Positions 26,066 through 36,746 are shown, counted from the stretch's first letter. The stretch is 64,000 nucleotides of DNA from Bacteroides faecalis (GCF_003865075.1 NZ_BHWB01000001.1:654225-718224), one strand, 5' to 3'. The notes: a model not told the origin generated them from the sequence alone. Numbers and translations: made by a program.

Positions 26066-27856
26066 ATGAGAAAACTACAATCATTTCTTTGTTGCCTTAT
26101 TCTTTTATCCATAGGGCTTTCTACGAATGCAAAGGAGCGTATATATGATATGTCTAAACTGGGATTGAAAGTTGATAGCCGAAAAAATGCCAGTCCTGTT
26201 TTGCGAAAGGTGATCGCTAAAATAAAAGCTGAGTGTGGAGCTGGTGACGAAATCGTATTGAGATTCTCTGCAGGAAGATATGATTTTTATGAGACAGGTG
26301 CGGATGTGCGTGAATACTATATATCCAATCATGATCAAAGTAATCCCAAAAAGGTGGGAATGGCATTGGAAGATTTATCCAATTTAGTATTGGACGGACA
26401 AGGGGCTGAATTTATTTTTCATGGAAGGATGATTCCGTTGTCTTTGTTACGTTCTACCAATTGTACGTTGAAGAATTTCAGTATTGACTTTGAAAATCCG
26501 CATATTGCACAAGTGGAAATCGTTGATAATACTCCTGAGTATGGGATTACTTTCAGACCGGCTCCATGGGTGAAATATCGGATTAGAAAAGATTCTGTAT
26601 TTGAAAACTATGGTGACGGATGGCAAATGCAACCAGGTAGCGGTATTGCTTTTGAGAAGGAAACGAAACGCCTGGTATATAAAACGAGTGATTTACATTG
26701 TCCGACTAAAGGGGTAAGAAAAGTCTCTTCTGATTGCCTGAATGCTCCTCTGTGGAAGGATAAGCGTCTGATTCCGGGAACAGTAGTTGCAATGAGGACA
26801 GGAGAACGTCCTACGCCGGGAATCTTTTTGTCTCATGATGTAAACACTACATTGCAGAACGTGAAGATACATTATGCTGAAGGCATGGGATTATTGGCGC
26901 AACTTTGTGAGAATATAACTTTAGATGGATTCAATGTTTGTCTGAGGGGAGAAAGCGATTTGCGCTATTTTACTACTCAAGCGGATGCAACCCATTTTTC
27001 CGGTTGTAAAGGAGTGATTGTTTCTCAAAATGGCCTTTATGAGGGAATGATGGATGATGCAATTAATGTGCATGGCACTTACCTGAAAGTCATAAAGAGA
27101 CTGGATGATACAACGTTGGTAGGACGTTATATGCATAATCAGGCGTGGGGATTTGATTGGGGATACCAAGGAGACAGTGTGCAGTTCATCCGCTCGGAGA
27201 CTATGGAAATCATCGATGGAGTGAATCATATTGTTTCTATTCGTCCATATGATAAAGAAGCTGTTCAGGGTGCTCGCGAGTTCTGCATTACTTTTCAAAA
27301 ACCGATCGATCCAATGATTAACGAAAAGGCAGGTTTGGGTATTGAGAATTTAACCTGGACTCCGGAGGTGGTTTTTGCTAATAATGTAATACGTAATAAT
27401 CGTGCTCGTGGGAGTCTGTTCAGTACTCCTCGAAAAACAATTATAGAGAATAATCTTTTTGATCATACTTCAGGGGCAGCCATTCTTTTATGTGGTGATT
27501 GTAATGGTTGGTTTGAAACCGGTGCTTGCCGTAATGTACTTATTCGTGGAAACCGTTTTGTAAATGCCCTGACTAATATGTTTCAATTTACGAATGCTGT
27601 TATTTCTATTTATCCCGAAATTCCTAATCTAAAAGATCAACAGAAGTATTTTCATGGAGGGAACGATGGAGGAATTGTTATTGAAGGAAATATATTCGAA
27701 ACTTTTGATGCACCTATACTATATGCTAAGTCGGTAGATGGTTTGATTTTCCGCAATAATACAATAGTGCAGAATTCTGATTATAAACCATTCCATTGGA
27801 ATAAGAGTCGCTTTTTACTTGAACGGGTGACCAATGTGAAGATAATGGAAGACTGA
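26066..27856 (+). CDS. glaB: Alpha-1,3-galactosidase B (GH110)
   Basis: Removes alpha-1,3-linked galactose, such as the blood group B or linear alpha-Gal epitope, from host glycans. The 596-residue sequence closely follows Bacteroides GlaB: signal peptide (to about residue 22), KERIYDMSKLGLK.DSRKNASP, YYISNHDQSNPKKVG, FLSHDVNTTLQNVK.HYAEGMG, TTQADATHFSGCKG, EGMMDDAINVHGTY and LLCGDCNGWFETGACRNV. It has the right-handed beta-helix repeats of the family with the conserved DD pair. No Sus genes adjoin. Own promoter upstream. Confidence 0.93.
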   Translation: MRKLQSFLCCLILLSIGLSTNAKERIYDMSKLGLKVDSRKNASPVLRKVIAKIKAECGAGDEIVLRFSAGRYDFYETGADVREYYISNHDQSNPKKVGMALEDLSNLVLDGQGAEFIFHGRMIPLSLLRSTNCTLKNFSIDFENPHIAQVEIVDNTPEYGITFRPAPWVKYRIRKDSVFENYGDGWQMQPGSGIAFEKETKRLVYKTSDLHCPTKGVRKVSSDCLNAPLWKDKRLIPGTVVAMRTGERPTPGIFLSHDVNTTLQNVKIHYAEGMGLLAQLCENITLDGFNVCLRGESDLRYFTTQADATHFSGCKGVIVSQNGLYEGMMDDAINVHGTYLKVIKRLDDTTLVGRYMHNQAWGFDWGYQGDSVQFIRSETMEIIDGVNHIVSIRPYDKEAVQGAREFCITFQKPIDPMINEKAGLGIENLTWTPEVVFANNVIRNNRARGSLFSTPRKTIIENNLFDHTSGAAILLCGDCNGWFETGACRNVLIRGNRFVNALTNMFQFTNAVISIYPEIPNLKDQQKYFHGGNDGGIVIEGNIFETFDAPILYAKSVDGLIFRNNTIVQNSDYKPFHWNKSRFLLERVTNVKIMED

Positions 27857-27900
27857 TACACAGATAACAAAATAAATATTGATAGAACTTAGACTAAAAG

Positions 27901-28458
27901 ATGATTATCAATTACTTGAAACTTTTCTTCACTTTCGCTAAAATAGGTATGTTTACTATTGGAGGTGGATATGCCATGATTCCGTTGATTGAACGTGAAA
28001 TAGTGAAAAAGCAATGGATGAGTAAGGAAGAATTTATGGAAATGTTTGCTTTGACGCAATCTTTACCGGGTGTTTTTGCTGTGAATATATCCATTTTTGT
28101 GGGATATAAACTTTATAAAGTAGGAGGGAGCCTTGTATGTGCATTAGCTACCATTTTACCTTCGTTTGTTATTATGATGATTATTGCCATGTTCTTTTCA
28201 AGGTTTCAGGATAATCAGATTATGGTTCGTATCTTTAATGGCATACGTCCGGCAGTGGTAGCATTGATTTTATTTCCTTGTATCTCTGCGGTTAGAGCTT
28301 TGAAGCTTAAATATCTGCAATTAGTTGTTCCGGCCATAGCAACGTTGTTGATTTGGCAATTTGGTTTGTCTCCCGTTTATATTGTGTTGGCGGGGATTGT
28401 TGGTGGAATGGTATATACTTTATGGTTGAAGGAAAAAATAAAAGGTAAACGGGTATGA
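27901..28458 (+). CDS. chrA: Chromate transporter, first half (short-chain CHR)
   Basis: A 185-residue membrane protein with about six segments and the CHR signature FTIGGGYAMIPLIEREIV, TQSLPGVFAVNISIFVGYK. It represents one half of the classical two-domain ChrA. Its stop overlaps the next start (ATGA at 28455-28458), so the two halves are translationally coupled and probably form a heterodimer exporting chromate, or another anion: the substrate in gut bacteria is uncertain. Confidence 0.9.
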   Translation: MIINYLKLFFTFAKIGMFTIGGGYAMIPLIEREIVKKQWMSKEEFMEMFALTQSLPGVFAVNISIFVGYKLYKVGGSLVCALATILPSFVIMMIIAMFFSRFQDNQIMVRIFNGIRPAVVALILFPCISAVRALKLKYLQLVVPAIATLLIWQFGLSPVYIVLAGIVGGMVYTLWLKEKIKGKRV

Positions 28459-28979
28459 TTTATTTGCAACTACTTTGGGTATATTTAAAGATAGGAATAT
28501 TTGGCTTTGGAGGTGGCTATGCAATGCTTTCATTGATACAACATGAGATTGTAGACCGTCATCATTGGCTGACTTCACAACAGTTTACTGATGTAGTGGC
28601 AATTTCTCAAATGACTCCGGGACCAATTGGTATTAACAGTGCGACGTATGTAGGATTTGCAGTAACGCAAAGTGTCTGGGGAGCGGTACTCGCTACCGTT
28701 GCAGTTTGCCTGCCTTCTTTCTTTTTAGTATTGCTTATTTCCTATTTTTTTGTGAAGTGCAAAGACAATAAATATATAAAAGCAGCTATGTCCGGATTGC
28801 TTCCGATGTCAGTCGCATTAATAGCCTCCGCTTCATTGCTGATGATGAATAAAGAGAATTTTATCGATTATAAAAGTATTAGTATATTTGTTTCATCTTT
28901 CCTGATAACATGGAAATGGAACCTTCATCCGATTTTGTTAATTTGTTTGGCGGGTGTTGTAGGACTAATTTTATATTGA
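28455..28979 (+). CDS. chrA: Chromate transporter, second half (short-chain CHR)
   Basis: 174 residues with the same fold and motif FGFGGGYAMLSLIQHEIV followed by SQMTPGPIGINSATYVGF. It overlaps the upstream half by 4 bp. Pairs of short CHR proteins insert with opposite topology in the described cases, replacing the fused ChrA. Confidence 0.9.
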   Translation: MIYLQLLWVYLKIGIFGFGGGYAMLSLIQHEIVDRHHWLTSQQFTDVVAISQMTPGPIGINSATYVGFAVTQSVWGAVLATVAVCLPSFFLVLLISYFFVKCKDNKYIKAAMSGLLPMSVALIASASLLMMNKENFIDYKSISIFVSSFLITWKWNLHPILLICLAGVVGLILY

Positions 28980-29021
28980 GGATTAAGAGTTGATTGTTCT
29001 TGTACTATAATATAATTGTTG

Positions 29022-30323
29022 ATGACATATCTGGATACCGATAAACAAACTTGCATAGATCTTAGTATAACGGATGGCGTGCAGGATGAACAGGTTCTTT
29101 CTTCTTTGTTTCTGAAAACGGAAACGAAGCAAGGGAAATCTTTAATGATGGAATGGATTATGTATCCGTTGAGTGACTGGGAAATGATCTGTAAAAGACA
29201 GCAACTTATAGCTTGGGGTGCATTACCGGAACTTCCTTTGAATGAGGAAGAGTTGGACTTTATCGAGTATTACCTGAGTTATCGTGACCAGATCAGAGAG
29301 GCGAATGTTATAATGTCTTGTGCTACAATTATTGATCGTCTTGTGAGGTACGATTCTCAACGTTATGTCGTTTGTAGAGGGGTAAAACTCATTGTCCGTA
29401 TGTTACATCATTTGGAAAAGTGGGTTACAGAGTTACAGGAAAATGTGCCGCAACTTTGGAAAGATATGATTGATTTGGTACAGGATACTCTGCATGGAAC
29501 TGAATTGGAAAATGTTTTGCAACAAGCGTTTGATAAGGATACCCGATTCTCCAATTATGTGATAGATAAATATGATTATTTATTTCGATGTACCCGCTTG
29601 TTATCTTTGAAAGATTTGCTGTCTGTTATTTATACGTTGGATGTTTGTCGTACTGCTCATCGGATTGCTAAAGAAAAAAATCTTTGTTGCATTCCAGAGG
29701 TGGTGTGGAGCATGGATTTTTCGGTAGAAGGAGTAGTACATCCTTTTGTGAAAAATGCGCAAGAAAATAATTGGGAGATGTCTCAAGGTAATATCTGTCT
29801 TTTTACGGGATCCAATATGGCAGGGAAATCGACTACATTAAAAGCATTGGCTCTGGCTGTCTGGTTAGCGCATTGTGGATTACCCGTACCGGTAAAATCA
29901 ATGGTTTGTCCGCTTTATGAGGGTATATATACTTCAATCAATTTGCCCGATTCTTTGAGAGACGGACGAAGTCATTTTATGATGGAAATACTTCGTATTA
30001 AAGAAGTGTTAGAGAAAGCGGGAAAAGGTAAGAGATGCTTAGTCGTGTTGGATGAAATGTTTCGTGGTACGAATGCGAAGGATGCTTTTGAAGCTTCTGT
30101 TGCGGTAAATGAAATATTAAAAGACTTTGCTAATTGTCATTTTCTTGTTTCTACGCACATTCTTGAATATGCAAAAGCATTTGAAAAAGATAGCTCCTGT
30201 TGTTTTTATTACATGGAGGCGGAAATTAAAGAAGATTGTTTCGTCTGTCCTCATCGATTGCAGAAAGGTATCTCGGAAGCAAGAGTAGGTTATTGGCTGG
30301 TGAAAAAGATATTGAATTTGTAA
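29022..30323 (+). CDS. MutS-like ATPase
   Basis: Start at ATG 29022; two in-frame TTG codons precede it. It has the core (lever) helices and the ATPase domain of the MutS family, but no mismatch-recognition domain. Walker A is FTGSNMAGKSTTLKAL, Walker B CLVVLDEMFRGTNAKDA and the downstream motif FLVSTHILEYA. At about 433 residues it is much shorter than MutS or MutS2, and belongs to the small MutS-related proteins common in Bacteroidetes, whose role is unknown. It follows the chromate pair by about 40 bp. Confidence 0.85.
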   Translation: MTYLDTDKQTCIDLSITDGVQDEQVLSSLFLKTETKQGKSLMMEWIMYPLSDWEMICKRQQLIAWGALPELPLNEEELDFIEYYLSYRDQIREANVIMSCATIIDRLVRYDSQRYVVCRGVKLIVRMLHHLEKWVTELQENVPQLWKDMIDLVQDTLHGTELENVLQQAFDKDTRFSNYVIDKYDYLFRCTRLLSLKDLLSVIYTLDVCRTAHRIAKEKNLCCIPEVVWSMDFSVEGVVHPFVKNAQENNWEMSQGNICLFTGSNMAGKSTTLKALALAVWLAHCGLPVPVKSMVCPLYEGIYTSINLPDSLRDGRSHFMMEILRIKEVLEKAGKGKRCLVVLDEMFRGTNAKDAFEASVAVNEILKDFANCHFLVSTHILEYAKAFEKDSSCCFYYMEAEIKEDCFVCPHRLQKGISEARVGYWLVKKILNL

Positions 30324-30589
30324 GAACTGACTAATTAACTTAGTGTTTTGTTAGTGGATGGTATATGGTAACTTTCACACCTTTAATGAGTGAATCATTA
30401 GTGTGAATAGCAGAATTTATATTCTTCATGCTAACTATTTTAGCTTCTGTATCTAACAGAGGATTTAGTTTGTTGCTATATCTTGTTGTGAGAAGCGAAT
30501 AAAATGCCCCAAATAGATAAATTCTATTTTTTATTTTCATAAATACAGTTTGTTCTGTTGGTCATAAATACATCTTTTTTCTTTTGAAG
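30324..30589. other. Spacer without clear gene
   Basis: A 66-codon frame on the minus strand (30540-30340) has no family resemblance and poor context. I see no RNA gene. Confidence 0.4.
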
Positions 30590-30627
30590 AAAAAAATAAT
30601 GGGAGATAGTTATTTTCCATCTCCCAT
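30590..30627 (-). terminator. Terminator of typA
   Basis: GGGAGAT (30601-30607) pairs with ATCTCCC (30619-30625), and the plus-strand A run before it is the T run on the minus strand. Confidence 0.8.
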
Positions 30628-30650
30628 CACTTATATTGATTTGCTTATTA

Positions 30651-32450
30651 TTAGACCTTGTTAGCGCGTTTACGTTCAATTTCATCCAGAATAACTTTAC
30701 GCATACGCATTGCTTTCGGAGTTACTTCCACATACTCATCTTCTTTGATGTATTCCAAAGCTTCTTCCAATGAGAATTGTATTGGCGGAATCAAACGAGC
30801 CTTTTCGTCAGAACCGGAAGCACGCATATTAGTGAGTTTCTTTGATTTTGTTACATTGATCACCAAGTCATTATCATGGGAATGTTCACCTACTACTTGA
30901 CCTGCATAAACATCTTCTTGTGGGAAAATGAAGAATTTTCCACGATCCTGTAATTTGTCGATAGCATAAGCAAAAGCTGTTCCACCTTCCATAGCAATCA
31001 TAGAACCGTTGGTACGACGTTCGATCTCACCTTTATATGGCTGATATTCTTTGAAGCGGTGAGCCATGATTGCTTCACCCGCAGAAGCTGTCAATACATT
31101 GGTACGCAAACCGATGATACCACGTGAAGGCATGTCAAATTCCAGATTGATACGTTCACCGGTATTTTCCATTTTTACCATTTCACCTTTACGACGAGTC
31201 ACCATATCAATGATCTTGCTTGAATATTCTTCCGGTACGTTGATTGTTAGTTCTTCAATCGGTTCGTATTTTACTCCGTCGATTTCTTTGAAAATAACCT
31301 GGGGTTGTCCTACCTGTAACTCATATCCTTCACGACGCATTGTTTCGATTAACACAGAAAGGTGAAGTACACCACGACCGGAAACGATCCATTTACCGTC
31401 CTCCTCGCTTTTCTTTACGCGTAGAGCCAGATTCTTGTCGAGTTCTTTTGTAAGGCGGTCATGGATATGACGTGAAGTCACAAACTTACCGTCTTTGCCA
31501 AAGAATGGCGAATCGTTAATGGTAAATAACATACTCATTGTAGGCTCATCAATTGCAATAGGTGGCAATGCTTCCGGGTTTTCATAATCGCAGATTGTAT
31601 CTCCAATTTCAAATCCATCAATACCTACCAATGCACAGATGTCCCCTGAAGAAACTTCATCAGTTTTGACGCGGCCTAAGCCTTCAAATACATGTAGCTC
31701 TTTAATTTTTGTTTTAAACTTATCACCATTACGCTTCACGAGTGTTACATTCATACCTTCTTTCAGTGTACCGCGATGAACACGTCCTACGGCAATACGA
31801 CCTGTGTATGAAGAATAGTCCAGTGAAGTGATTAGCATTTGCGGAGTACCGTCCAGTTGTTTCGGAGCCGGAATATTTTCGATAATGCAATCTAATAATG
31901 GAGTGATACTGTCGGTTTGTTGTTTCCAGTCAGTACTCATCCAGTTGTTTTTGGCAGAACCGTAAATGACAGGAAAGTCAAGTTGATCTTCAGAAGCATT
32001 CAGACTGAACATTAAGTCGAATACCATTTCGTAAACTTCTTCCGGACGACAGTTTGGTTTATCGACCTTGTTTACTACTACAATTGGCTTCAAACCGATT
32101 TCCAGTGCTTTTTGTAATACAAAACGTGTCTGAGGCATCGGACCTTCAAAAGCATCCACCAATAGAATACAGCCATCGGCCATATTCAATACACGTTCTA
32201 CTTCACCCCCAAAGTCGCTGTGTCCCGGAGTATCAATGATATTAATTTTAGTACCGTTGTAATTGATAGATACATTCTTGGAAAGAATAGTTATACCACG
32301 TTCACGTTCCAAATCGTTGTTATCCAGAATGAGTTCACCACTATTTTGGTTACTGCGGAACAAGTTTCCAGCCAATAACATCTTATCCACCAGCGTTGTT
32401 TTCCCATGATCGACATGGGCAATGATTGCAATGTTTCGAATATTTTGCAT
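30651..32450 (-). CDS. typA: Ribosome-associated GTPase TypA/BipA
   Basis: Start at ATG 32450 ([20 protein letters not shown]), the family's usual N-terminus. The GTPase domain has the P-loop [20 protein letters not shown] (switch I), [12 protein letters not shown] and NKVD. An EF-G-like domain V and the TypA-specific C-terminal domain follow, with the rare FNYxxGK-type area replaced by the usual SGSDEK. It assists 50S assembly and stress or cold responses. Convergent with the MutS-like gene, divergent from rpsO. Confidence 0.95.
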   Translation of the reverse strand: MQNIRNIAIIAHVDHGKTTLVDKMLLAGNLFRSNQNSGELILDNNDLERERGITILSKNVSINYNGTKINIIDTPGHSDFGGEVERVLNMADGCILLVDAFEGPMPQTRFVLQKALEIGLKPIVVVNKVDKPNCRPEEVYEMVFDLMFSLNASEDQLDFPVIYGSAKNNWMSTDWKQQTDSITPLLDCIIENIPAPKQLDGTPQMLITSLDYSSYTGRIAVGRVHRGTLKEGMNVTLVKRNGDKFKTKIKELHVFEGLGRVKTDEVSSGDICALVGIDGFEIGDTICDYENPEALPPIAIDEPTMSMLFTINDSPFFGKDGKFVTSRHIHDRLTKELDKNLALRVKKSEEDGKWIVSGRGVLHLSVLIETMRREGYELQVGQPQVIFKEIDGVKYEPIEELTINVPEEYSSKIIDMVTRRKGEMVKMENTGERINLEFDMPSRGIIGLRTNVLTASAGEAIMAHRFKEYQPYKGEIERRTNGSMIAMEGGTAFAYAIDKLQDRGKFFIFPQEDVYAGQVVGEHSHDNDLVINVTKSKKLTNMRASGSDEKARLIPPIQFSLEEALEYIKEDEYVEVTPKAMRMRKVILDEIERKRANKV

Positions 32451-32530
32451 ATAATCCCTATTATTTGGGCGCAAAGGTACTAAAATTGGATTAGAAATAT
32501 ACGCTATAAACATATTTTTTCCTGTAAAAC

Positions 32531-32562
32531 GTTGTGGGATATAAAGATAATATCTATCTTTG
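32531..32562 (+). promoter_or_regulatory. Promoter of rpsO
   Basis: GTTG at 32531-32534, 20-bp spacer, TATCTTTG at 32555-32562. Confidence 0.65.
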
Positions 32563-32605
32563 CACGCTCAAAAGAATAATTTACTATATCAAAATTCTAA
32601 AAATT

Positions 32606-32875
32606 ATGTATTTAGACGCAGCTAAAAAGCAAGAAATCTTCGGAAAGTACGGAAAGTCTAACACTGATACTGGCTCAGCTGAGGCACAGATAGCTTTGTT
32701 TTCCTACCGTATTTCTCATCTGACTGAGCATATGAAGCTCAACAGAAAAGATTATAGTACAGAGAGAGCTTTAACAATGTTAGTAGGTAAGCGTCGTCGC
32801 TTGCTCGACTATCTGAAGGCTAAAGATATCGAAAGATATCGTGCTATCGTTAAAGAACTCGGTTTGCGTAAGTAA
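32606..32875 (+). CDS. rpsO: 30S ribosomal protein S15
   Basis: The standard 89-residue S15 begins at ATG 32606 (MYLDAAKKQEIFGKYG); a longer frame from 32534 would start before the promoter's transcript. The rRNA-binding motif TGSAEAQIALFSYRISHLTEHM and the C-terminal LVGKRRRLLDYLK are present. Single-gene unit with its own promoter and terminator. Confidence 0.97.
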   Translation: MYLDAAKKQEIFGKYGKSNTDTGSAEAQIALFSYRISHLTEHMKLNRKDYSTERALTMLVGKRRRLLDYLKAKDIERYRAIVKELGLRK

Positions 32876-32900
32876 TTTTACTTGCAGCGAAAAAGTTTGA

Positions 32901-32936
32901 AAACCGTTTCTCGAGAAAGAGAAACGGTTTTTTTGT
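32901..32936 (+). terminator. Terminator of rpsO
   Basis: 12-bp perfect stem AAACCGTTTCTC / GAGAAACGGTTT with a GAGAAA loop and a run of seven T. Confidence 0.93.
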
Positions 32937-32976
32937 GTCTATAGCAGTGAATGACTGATAGATTTTAACGCTTATA

Positions 32977-33008
32977 ATTGTGATGGAATAAAGATTTTAC
33001 TATTTTTG
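32977..33008 (+). promoter_or_regulatory. Promoter of the XRE-cupin / AMP-ligase pair
   Basis: ATTG at 32977-32980 and TATTTTTG at 33001-33008 with 20 bp between them. Confidence 0.6.
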
Positions 33009-33058
33009 CAGTTTAATAATTATAATTTATAACCTTTGAAGACAAAAATACTTTCAAT

Positions 33059-33634
33059 ATGGATACAAGTAAAATTGTAGGAGAAAAAATTAAAGCTCTC
33101 CGCGAAGACAAAACTATTACCATTGAGGAGCTTTCTCAGCGCTCCGGTTTAGCTGTGGAACAGATCGAACGAATTGAAAAAAATATCGATATACCCTCTC
33201 TAGCACCACTTATTAAAATAGCACGTGTGTTGGGAGTTCGCTTGGGAACTTTCTTAGATGACCAGGATGAAGTTGGACCTGTCGTTTGCCGTAAAAAAGA
33301 AGCGAAAGACGCTATCAGCTTTTCGAATAATGCGATTCATTCCCGTAAGCATATGGAATACCATTCTTTATCCAAGTCGAAAGCAGACCGTCATATGGAA
33401 CCGTTTATCATTGATGTGATGCCTACGGAAGATAGTGATTTTGTACTTTCATCACATGAAGGTGAAGAGTTCATTATGGTTATGGAAGGAGTGATGGAGA
33501 TTAGTTATGGTAAGCATACTTATCTGCTAGAGGAAGGTGATAGTATCTATTATGATTCTATTGTTCCTCATCATGTCCATGCATATGAAGGGCAGGCGGC
33601 AAAAATATTAGCTGTTGTTTATACACCGGTATAA
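33059..33634 (+). CDS. XRE-family regulator with C-terminal cupin
   Basis: Residues about 10-65 form an HTH_XRE domain (IKALREDKTITIEELSQRSGL) and about 115-188 a cupin barrel (HEGEEFIMVMEGVMEISYG, EEGDSIYYDSIVPHHVHAY). This architecture is typical of ligand-responsive regulators of the PuuR type. In many Bacteroidetes and Firmicutes the gene precedes an acyl-CoA ligase, as here (31 bp gap), so it probably senses a product or substrate of that enzyme and regulates the pair. Confidence 0.9.
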   Translation: MDTSKIVGEKIKALREDKTITIEELSQRSGLAVEQIERIEKNIDIPSLAPLIKIARVLGVRLGTFLDDQDEVGPVVCRKKEAKDAISFSNNAIHSRKHMEYHSLSKSKADRHMEPFIIDVMPTEDSDFVLSSHEGEEFIMVMEGVMEISYGKHTYLLEEGDSIYYDSIVPHHVHAYEGQAAKILAVVYTPV

Positions 33635-33665
33635 TTAATAAGTATCAAGTCTTAAATTTAATCCC

Positions 33666-35315
33666 ATGCAATTATTTGAACGTACTTTGGGACAGTGGCT
33701 CGAACACTGGGCCGAAGAAACTCCCGATAAAGAATATATCGTATATTCCGACCGCAATCTCCGTTTTACATGGAGTCAGTTGAATCGTCGTGTAGACGAT
33801 ATGGCGAAAGGACTTATCGCTGTTGGTGTGGAACGAGGTACGCATGTAGGTATTTGGGCAGCTAACGTGCCCGATTGGCTGACATTATTATATGCCTGCG
33901 CGAAGATTGGTGCAGTGTATGTGACTGTGAATACGAACTACAAGCAGGCTGAGCTGGAATATCTTTGTAAGAATTCCGATATGCACACTCTTTGTATTGT
34001 CAATGGTGAAAAAGATAGCGACTTTGTGCAAATGACCTATACAATGCTTCCTGAACTGAAAAATTGTGAACGTGGTCATCTGAAAAGTGAGCGTTTCCCT
34101 TATATGAAAAATGTGATTTATGTCGGTCAGGAGAAACATCGTGGAATGTATAATACTGCAGAAATTCTATTGTTGGGAGATAATGTAGAAGACAATCGAC
34201 TGAATGAAATGAAGAGTAAAGTTGATTGTCACGATGTGGTGAATATGCAGTATACTTCGGGAACGACTGGTTTTCCGAAAGGTGTGATGCTTACTCATTA
34301 CAATATTAGTAACAATGGTTTCCTGACAGGGGAACATATGAAGTTTACTGCTGATGATAAACTTTGTTGTTGTGTACCATTGTTCCATTGTTTTGGTGTG
34401 GTATTGGCTACTATGAACTGTTTGACGCATGGTTGTACACAAGTGATGGTGGAGCGCTTCGATCCATTGGTTGTATTGGCTTCCATTCATAAGGAACGTT
34501 GTACTGCTCTTTATGGTGTGCCGACTATGTTTATTGCCGAATTGAATCATCCTATGTTCGATCTGTTTGATATGTCTTGTTTGCGTACAGGCATTATGGC
34601 AGGTTCACTGTGTCCTGTGGAATTGATGAAGCAGGTAGAGGAAAAAATGTATATGAAAGTCACCAGTGTATATGGCTTGACAGAAGCTGCACCGGGTATG
34701 ACAGCCACACGCATCAATGATCCGTTTGAGGTGCGTTGCAATACTGTAGGGCGAGACTTTGAGTTTACAGAAGTCAAAGTGATTGATCCTGAGACGGGTG
34801 AAGAATGCCCGGTAGGCGTACAAGGTGAAATGTGTAACCGTGGATATAATACTATGAAAGGTTACTATAAAAATCCGGAAGCTACGGCAGAAGTGATTGA
34901 TAAAAACAATTTTTTACATTCCGGTGACTTGGGCATTAAAGACGAAAATGGGAACTATCGTATTACTGGGCGTATTAAAGATATGATTATCCGTGGTGGT
35001 GAGAATATTTATCCTCGTGAAATAGAAGAGTTTCTTTATCAGCTTGAAGGTGTGAAAGATGTTCAGGTTGCAGGTATTCCTTCTAGAAAATATGGTGAAG
35101 CAGTTGGTGCGTTTATTATCTTACATGAAGGAGTTCAAATAAGTGAATCGGACGTGCGTGACTTCTGTAGAAATAAGATTTCCCGTTATAAGATACCCAA
35201 ATATATATTCTTTATTGATGAATTCCCTATGACTGGTAGCGGGAAAATTCAGAAGTTCAGATTGAAAGATCTAGGTTTGCAACTTTGCCAGGAACGAGAA
35301 ATAGAAATCATTTAA
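33666..35315 (+). CDS. AMP-binding acyl-CoA synthetase
   Basis: Activates a carboxylic acid to acyl-AMP and then acyl-CoA (ANL superfamily). Signature [16 protein letters not shown] near residue 195-210, [11 protein letters not shown], the hinge [36 protein letters not shown] and the catalytic C-terminal lysine in [10 protein letters not shown]. The 549-residue length fits medium/long-chain or aromatic acid ligases; the substrate is not predictable here. Cytosolic, second gene of the XRE-cupin operon. Confidence 0.9.
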   Translation: MQLFERTLGQWLEHWAEETPDKEYIVYSDRNLRFTWSQLNRRVDDMAKGLIAVGVERGTHVGIWAANVPDWLTLLYACAKIGAVYVTVNTNYKQAELEYLCKNSDMHTLCIVNGEKDSDFVQMTYTMLPELKNCERGHLKSERFPYMKNVIYVGQEKHRGMYNTAEILLLGDNVEDNRLNEMKSKVDCHDVVNMQYTSGTTGFPKGVMLTHYNISNNGFLTGEHMKFTADDKLCCCVPLFHCFGVVLATMNCLTHGCTQVMVERFDPLVVLASIHKERCTALYGVPTMFIAELNHPMFDLFDMSCLRTGIMAGSLCPVELMKQVEEKMYMKVTSVYGLTEAAPGMTATRINDPFEVRCNTVGRDFEFTEVKVIDPETGEECPVGVQGEMCNRGYNTMKGYYKNPEATAEVIDKNNFLHSGDLGIKDENGNYRITGRIKDMIIRGGENIYPREIEEFLYQLEGVKDVQVAGIPSRKYGEAVGAFIILHEGVQISESDVRDFCRNKISRYKIPKYIFFIDEFPMTGSGKIQKFRLKDLGLQLCQEREIEII

Positions 35316-35340
35316 AAGGAAAGACAGTTGGAAATGAATA

Positions 35341-35410
35341 GCTAAAATGAGGAATGAAGAACTATTTTGCAATATATTGCACAACCAATTCTTCATTCCT
35401 CATTTTTAGT
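35341..35410. terminator. Convergent terminator
   Basis: About 20-bp arms 35341-35361 (GCTAAAATGAGGAATGAAGA) and 35389-35410 with an inner TGCAATATATTGCA palindrome. It stands between the converging ligase and manC genes and suits both. Confidence 0.8.
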
Positions 35411-35416
35411 TATTTA

Positions 35417-36499
35417 TTAAATATAATCGTCTCCCAATTGCATTTGGGCATCGTTTACATATTTGCGGATGGCATGTTCTTCATTTTTGGGACAGATCAA
35501 TAATACATTATTTGATTCAGCTACAAGATAACCTTCTAAGCCGTCGATAACGGCTAATTTATTGTTAGGGAGAACCACTATATTATTTTTGCTATTATAA
35601 ATTAGAGAGTTACAGCTTAGTGCAGCATTCCCATCCATGTCTTTTTCTGACAAGTCGTAAAGAGACCCCCATGTGCCTAAATCGGACCATCCGAAATCTC
35701 CTAGAGATACATATACGTTGTCAGCTTTCTCCATGATACCAAAATCTATTGATACATTGGGACATGCTGGAAAGTTTTCTTCAATAAATGCTGCTTCTTT
35801 ATCAGTTCCGTAAATATCTTTGCCAGGTGCCAGTTTCGATGCAAGTTCAGGTAAAAGTAGTTCTTCGGCTTTGATAATTGAATTTACGTTCCACATAAAG
35901 AGTCCCGAGTTCCAATAGAACTCACCGCTTTCTACAAATACTTTCGCGAGTTCTAATTCAGGTTTCTCTGTGAAAGTTTTGACTTTATAAAAGTTATTGC
36001 CAGCCGGTTCATCAATTTGTATATATCCATATCCTGTCTCTGGACGATTAGGTTTGATACCTAATGTTAGAAGTTTCTCGGAACGTGAAACGAAATCTAA
36101 TCCTTTTTCGATAGCAGAGAGAAATTCTTCTTCTTTCAGAATCAAGTGATCCGAAGGAGCTACTACAATATTAGCATTTGGATTCAAGGCACGAATGTGG
36201 TAAGCAGCCCAGGCAATACAAGGTGCAGTATTTCGTCTGGCTGGTTCTAACAGAATTTGTCTTTCATCCAGTTCAGGTAACTGCTCTTTCACCAAATCAG
36301 CATATATAGTGTTGGTGACAATTAGAATATTTTCAGTTGGAATTACTTTTTTGAAACGATCGAAGGTTTGTTGAAGAAGTGAACGACCAGTTCCGAAGAA
36401 ATCAAGAAATTGTTTAGGCAACGTTTTACGGCTGAAAGGCCAGAAGCGACTGCCGATACCGCCCCCCATAATAACACAATAATTATCTTTACCTGTCAT
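35417..36499 (-). CDS. manC: Mannose-1-phosphate guanylyltransferase
   Basis: Forms GDP-mannose from GTP and mannose-1-phosphate, feeding capsule and glycoprotein fucose/mannose pathways. The 360-residue protein has the pyrophosphorylase loop MGGGIGSRFWPFSRK.LPKQFLD, VVAPSDHLI, FTEKPELELA and FYWNSGLFMWN. It lacks the phosphomannose-isomerase cupin found in bifunctional ManC enzymes. Single gene by context. Confidence 0.93.
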   Translation of the reverse strand: MTGKDNYCVIMGGGIGSRFWPFSRKTLPKQFLDFFGTGRSLLQQTFDRFKKVIPTENILIVTNTIYADLVKEQLPELDERQILLEPARRNTAPCIAWAAYHIRALNPNANIVVAPSDHLILKEEEFLSAIEKGLDFVSRSEKLLTLGIKPNRPETGYGYIQIDEPAGNNFYKVKTFTEKPELELAKVFVESGEFYWNSGLFMWNVNSIIKAEELLLPELASKLAPGKDIYGTDKEAAFIEENFPACPNVSIDFGIMEKADNVYVSLGDFGWSDLGTWGSLYDLSEKDMDGNAALSCNSLIYNSKNNIVVLPNNKLAVIDGLEGYLVAESNNVLLICPKNEEHAIRKYVNDAQMQLGDDYI

Positions 36500-36605
36500 G
36501 ATTGTGACTCTTTTTAAAGTTTCTGCTAATGTACACTTTATTCTCTGAATACAGAAGCGTTTCAGATATGTTTTATAAATTTTTGCTCCTTTTTTTAGTG
36601 AAACT

Positions 36606-36636
36606 ATTGCGGATTTAAAATTAAGTCGTATCTTTG
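36606..36636 (+). promoter_or_regulatory. Promoter of tRNA-Leu
   Basis: ATTG at 36606-36609 and TATCTTTG at 36629-36636 with a 19-bp spacer. Confidence 0.6.
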
Positions 36637-36662
36637 CACCGCAATTGAGAAATCAAGTATGC

Positions 36663-36746
36663 GCCCAGATGGCGGAATCGGTAGACGCGCTGGTCTCAAA
36701 CACCAGTGGATTCACTTCCATCCCGGTTCGACCCCGGGTCTGGGTA
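36663..36746 (+). tRNA. tRNA-Leu(CAA), integration site of the island
   Basis: Long-variable-arm tRNA with acceptor GCCCAGA / TCTGGGT (G-T closing pair), anticodon loop CTCAAAC giving CAA and T arm GGTTCGACCCC. The 3' end is attL of the island: CGGGTCTGGGTAC (36735-36747) recurs with one mismatch at 51226-51238. Confidence 0.93.

Noticed and set aside
30340..30540. 66-codon frame on the minus strand after the MutS-like gene
   Set aside because: No resemblance to a family and unfavourable context next to a terminator.
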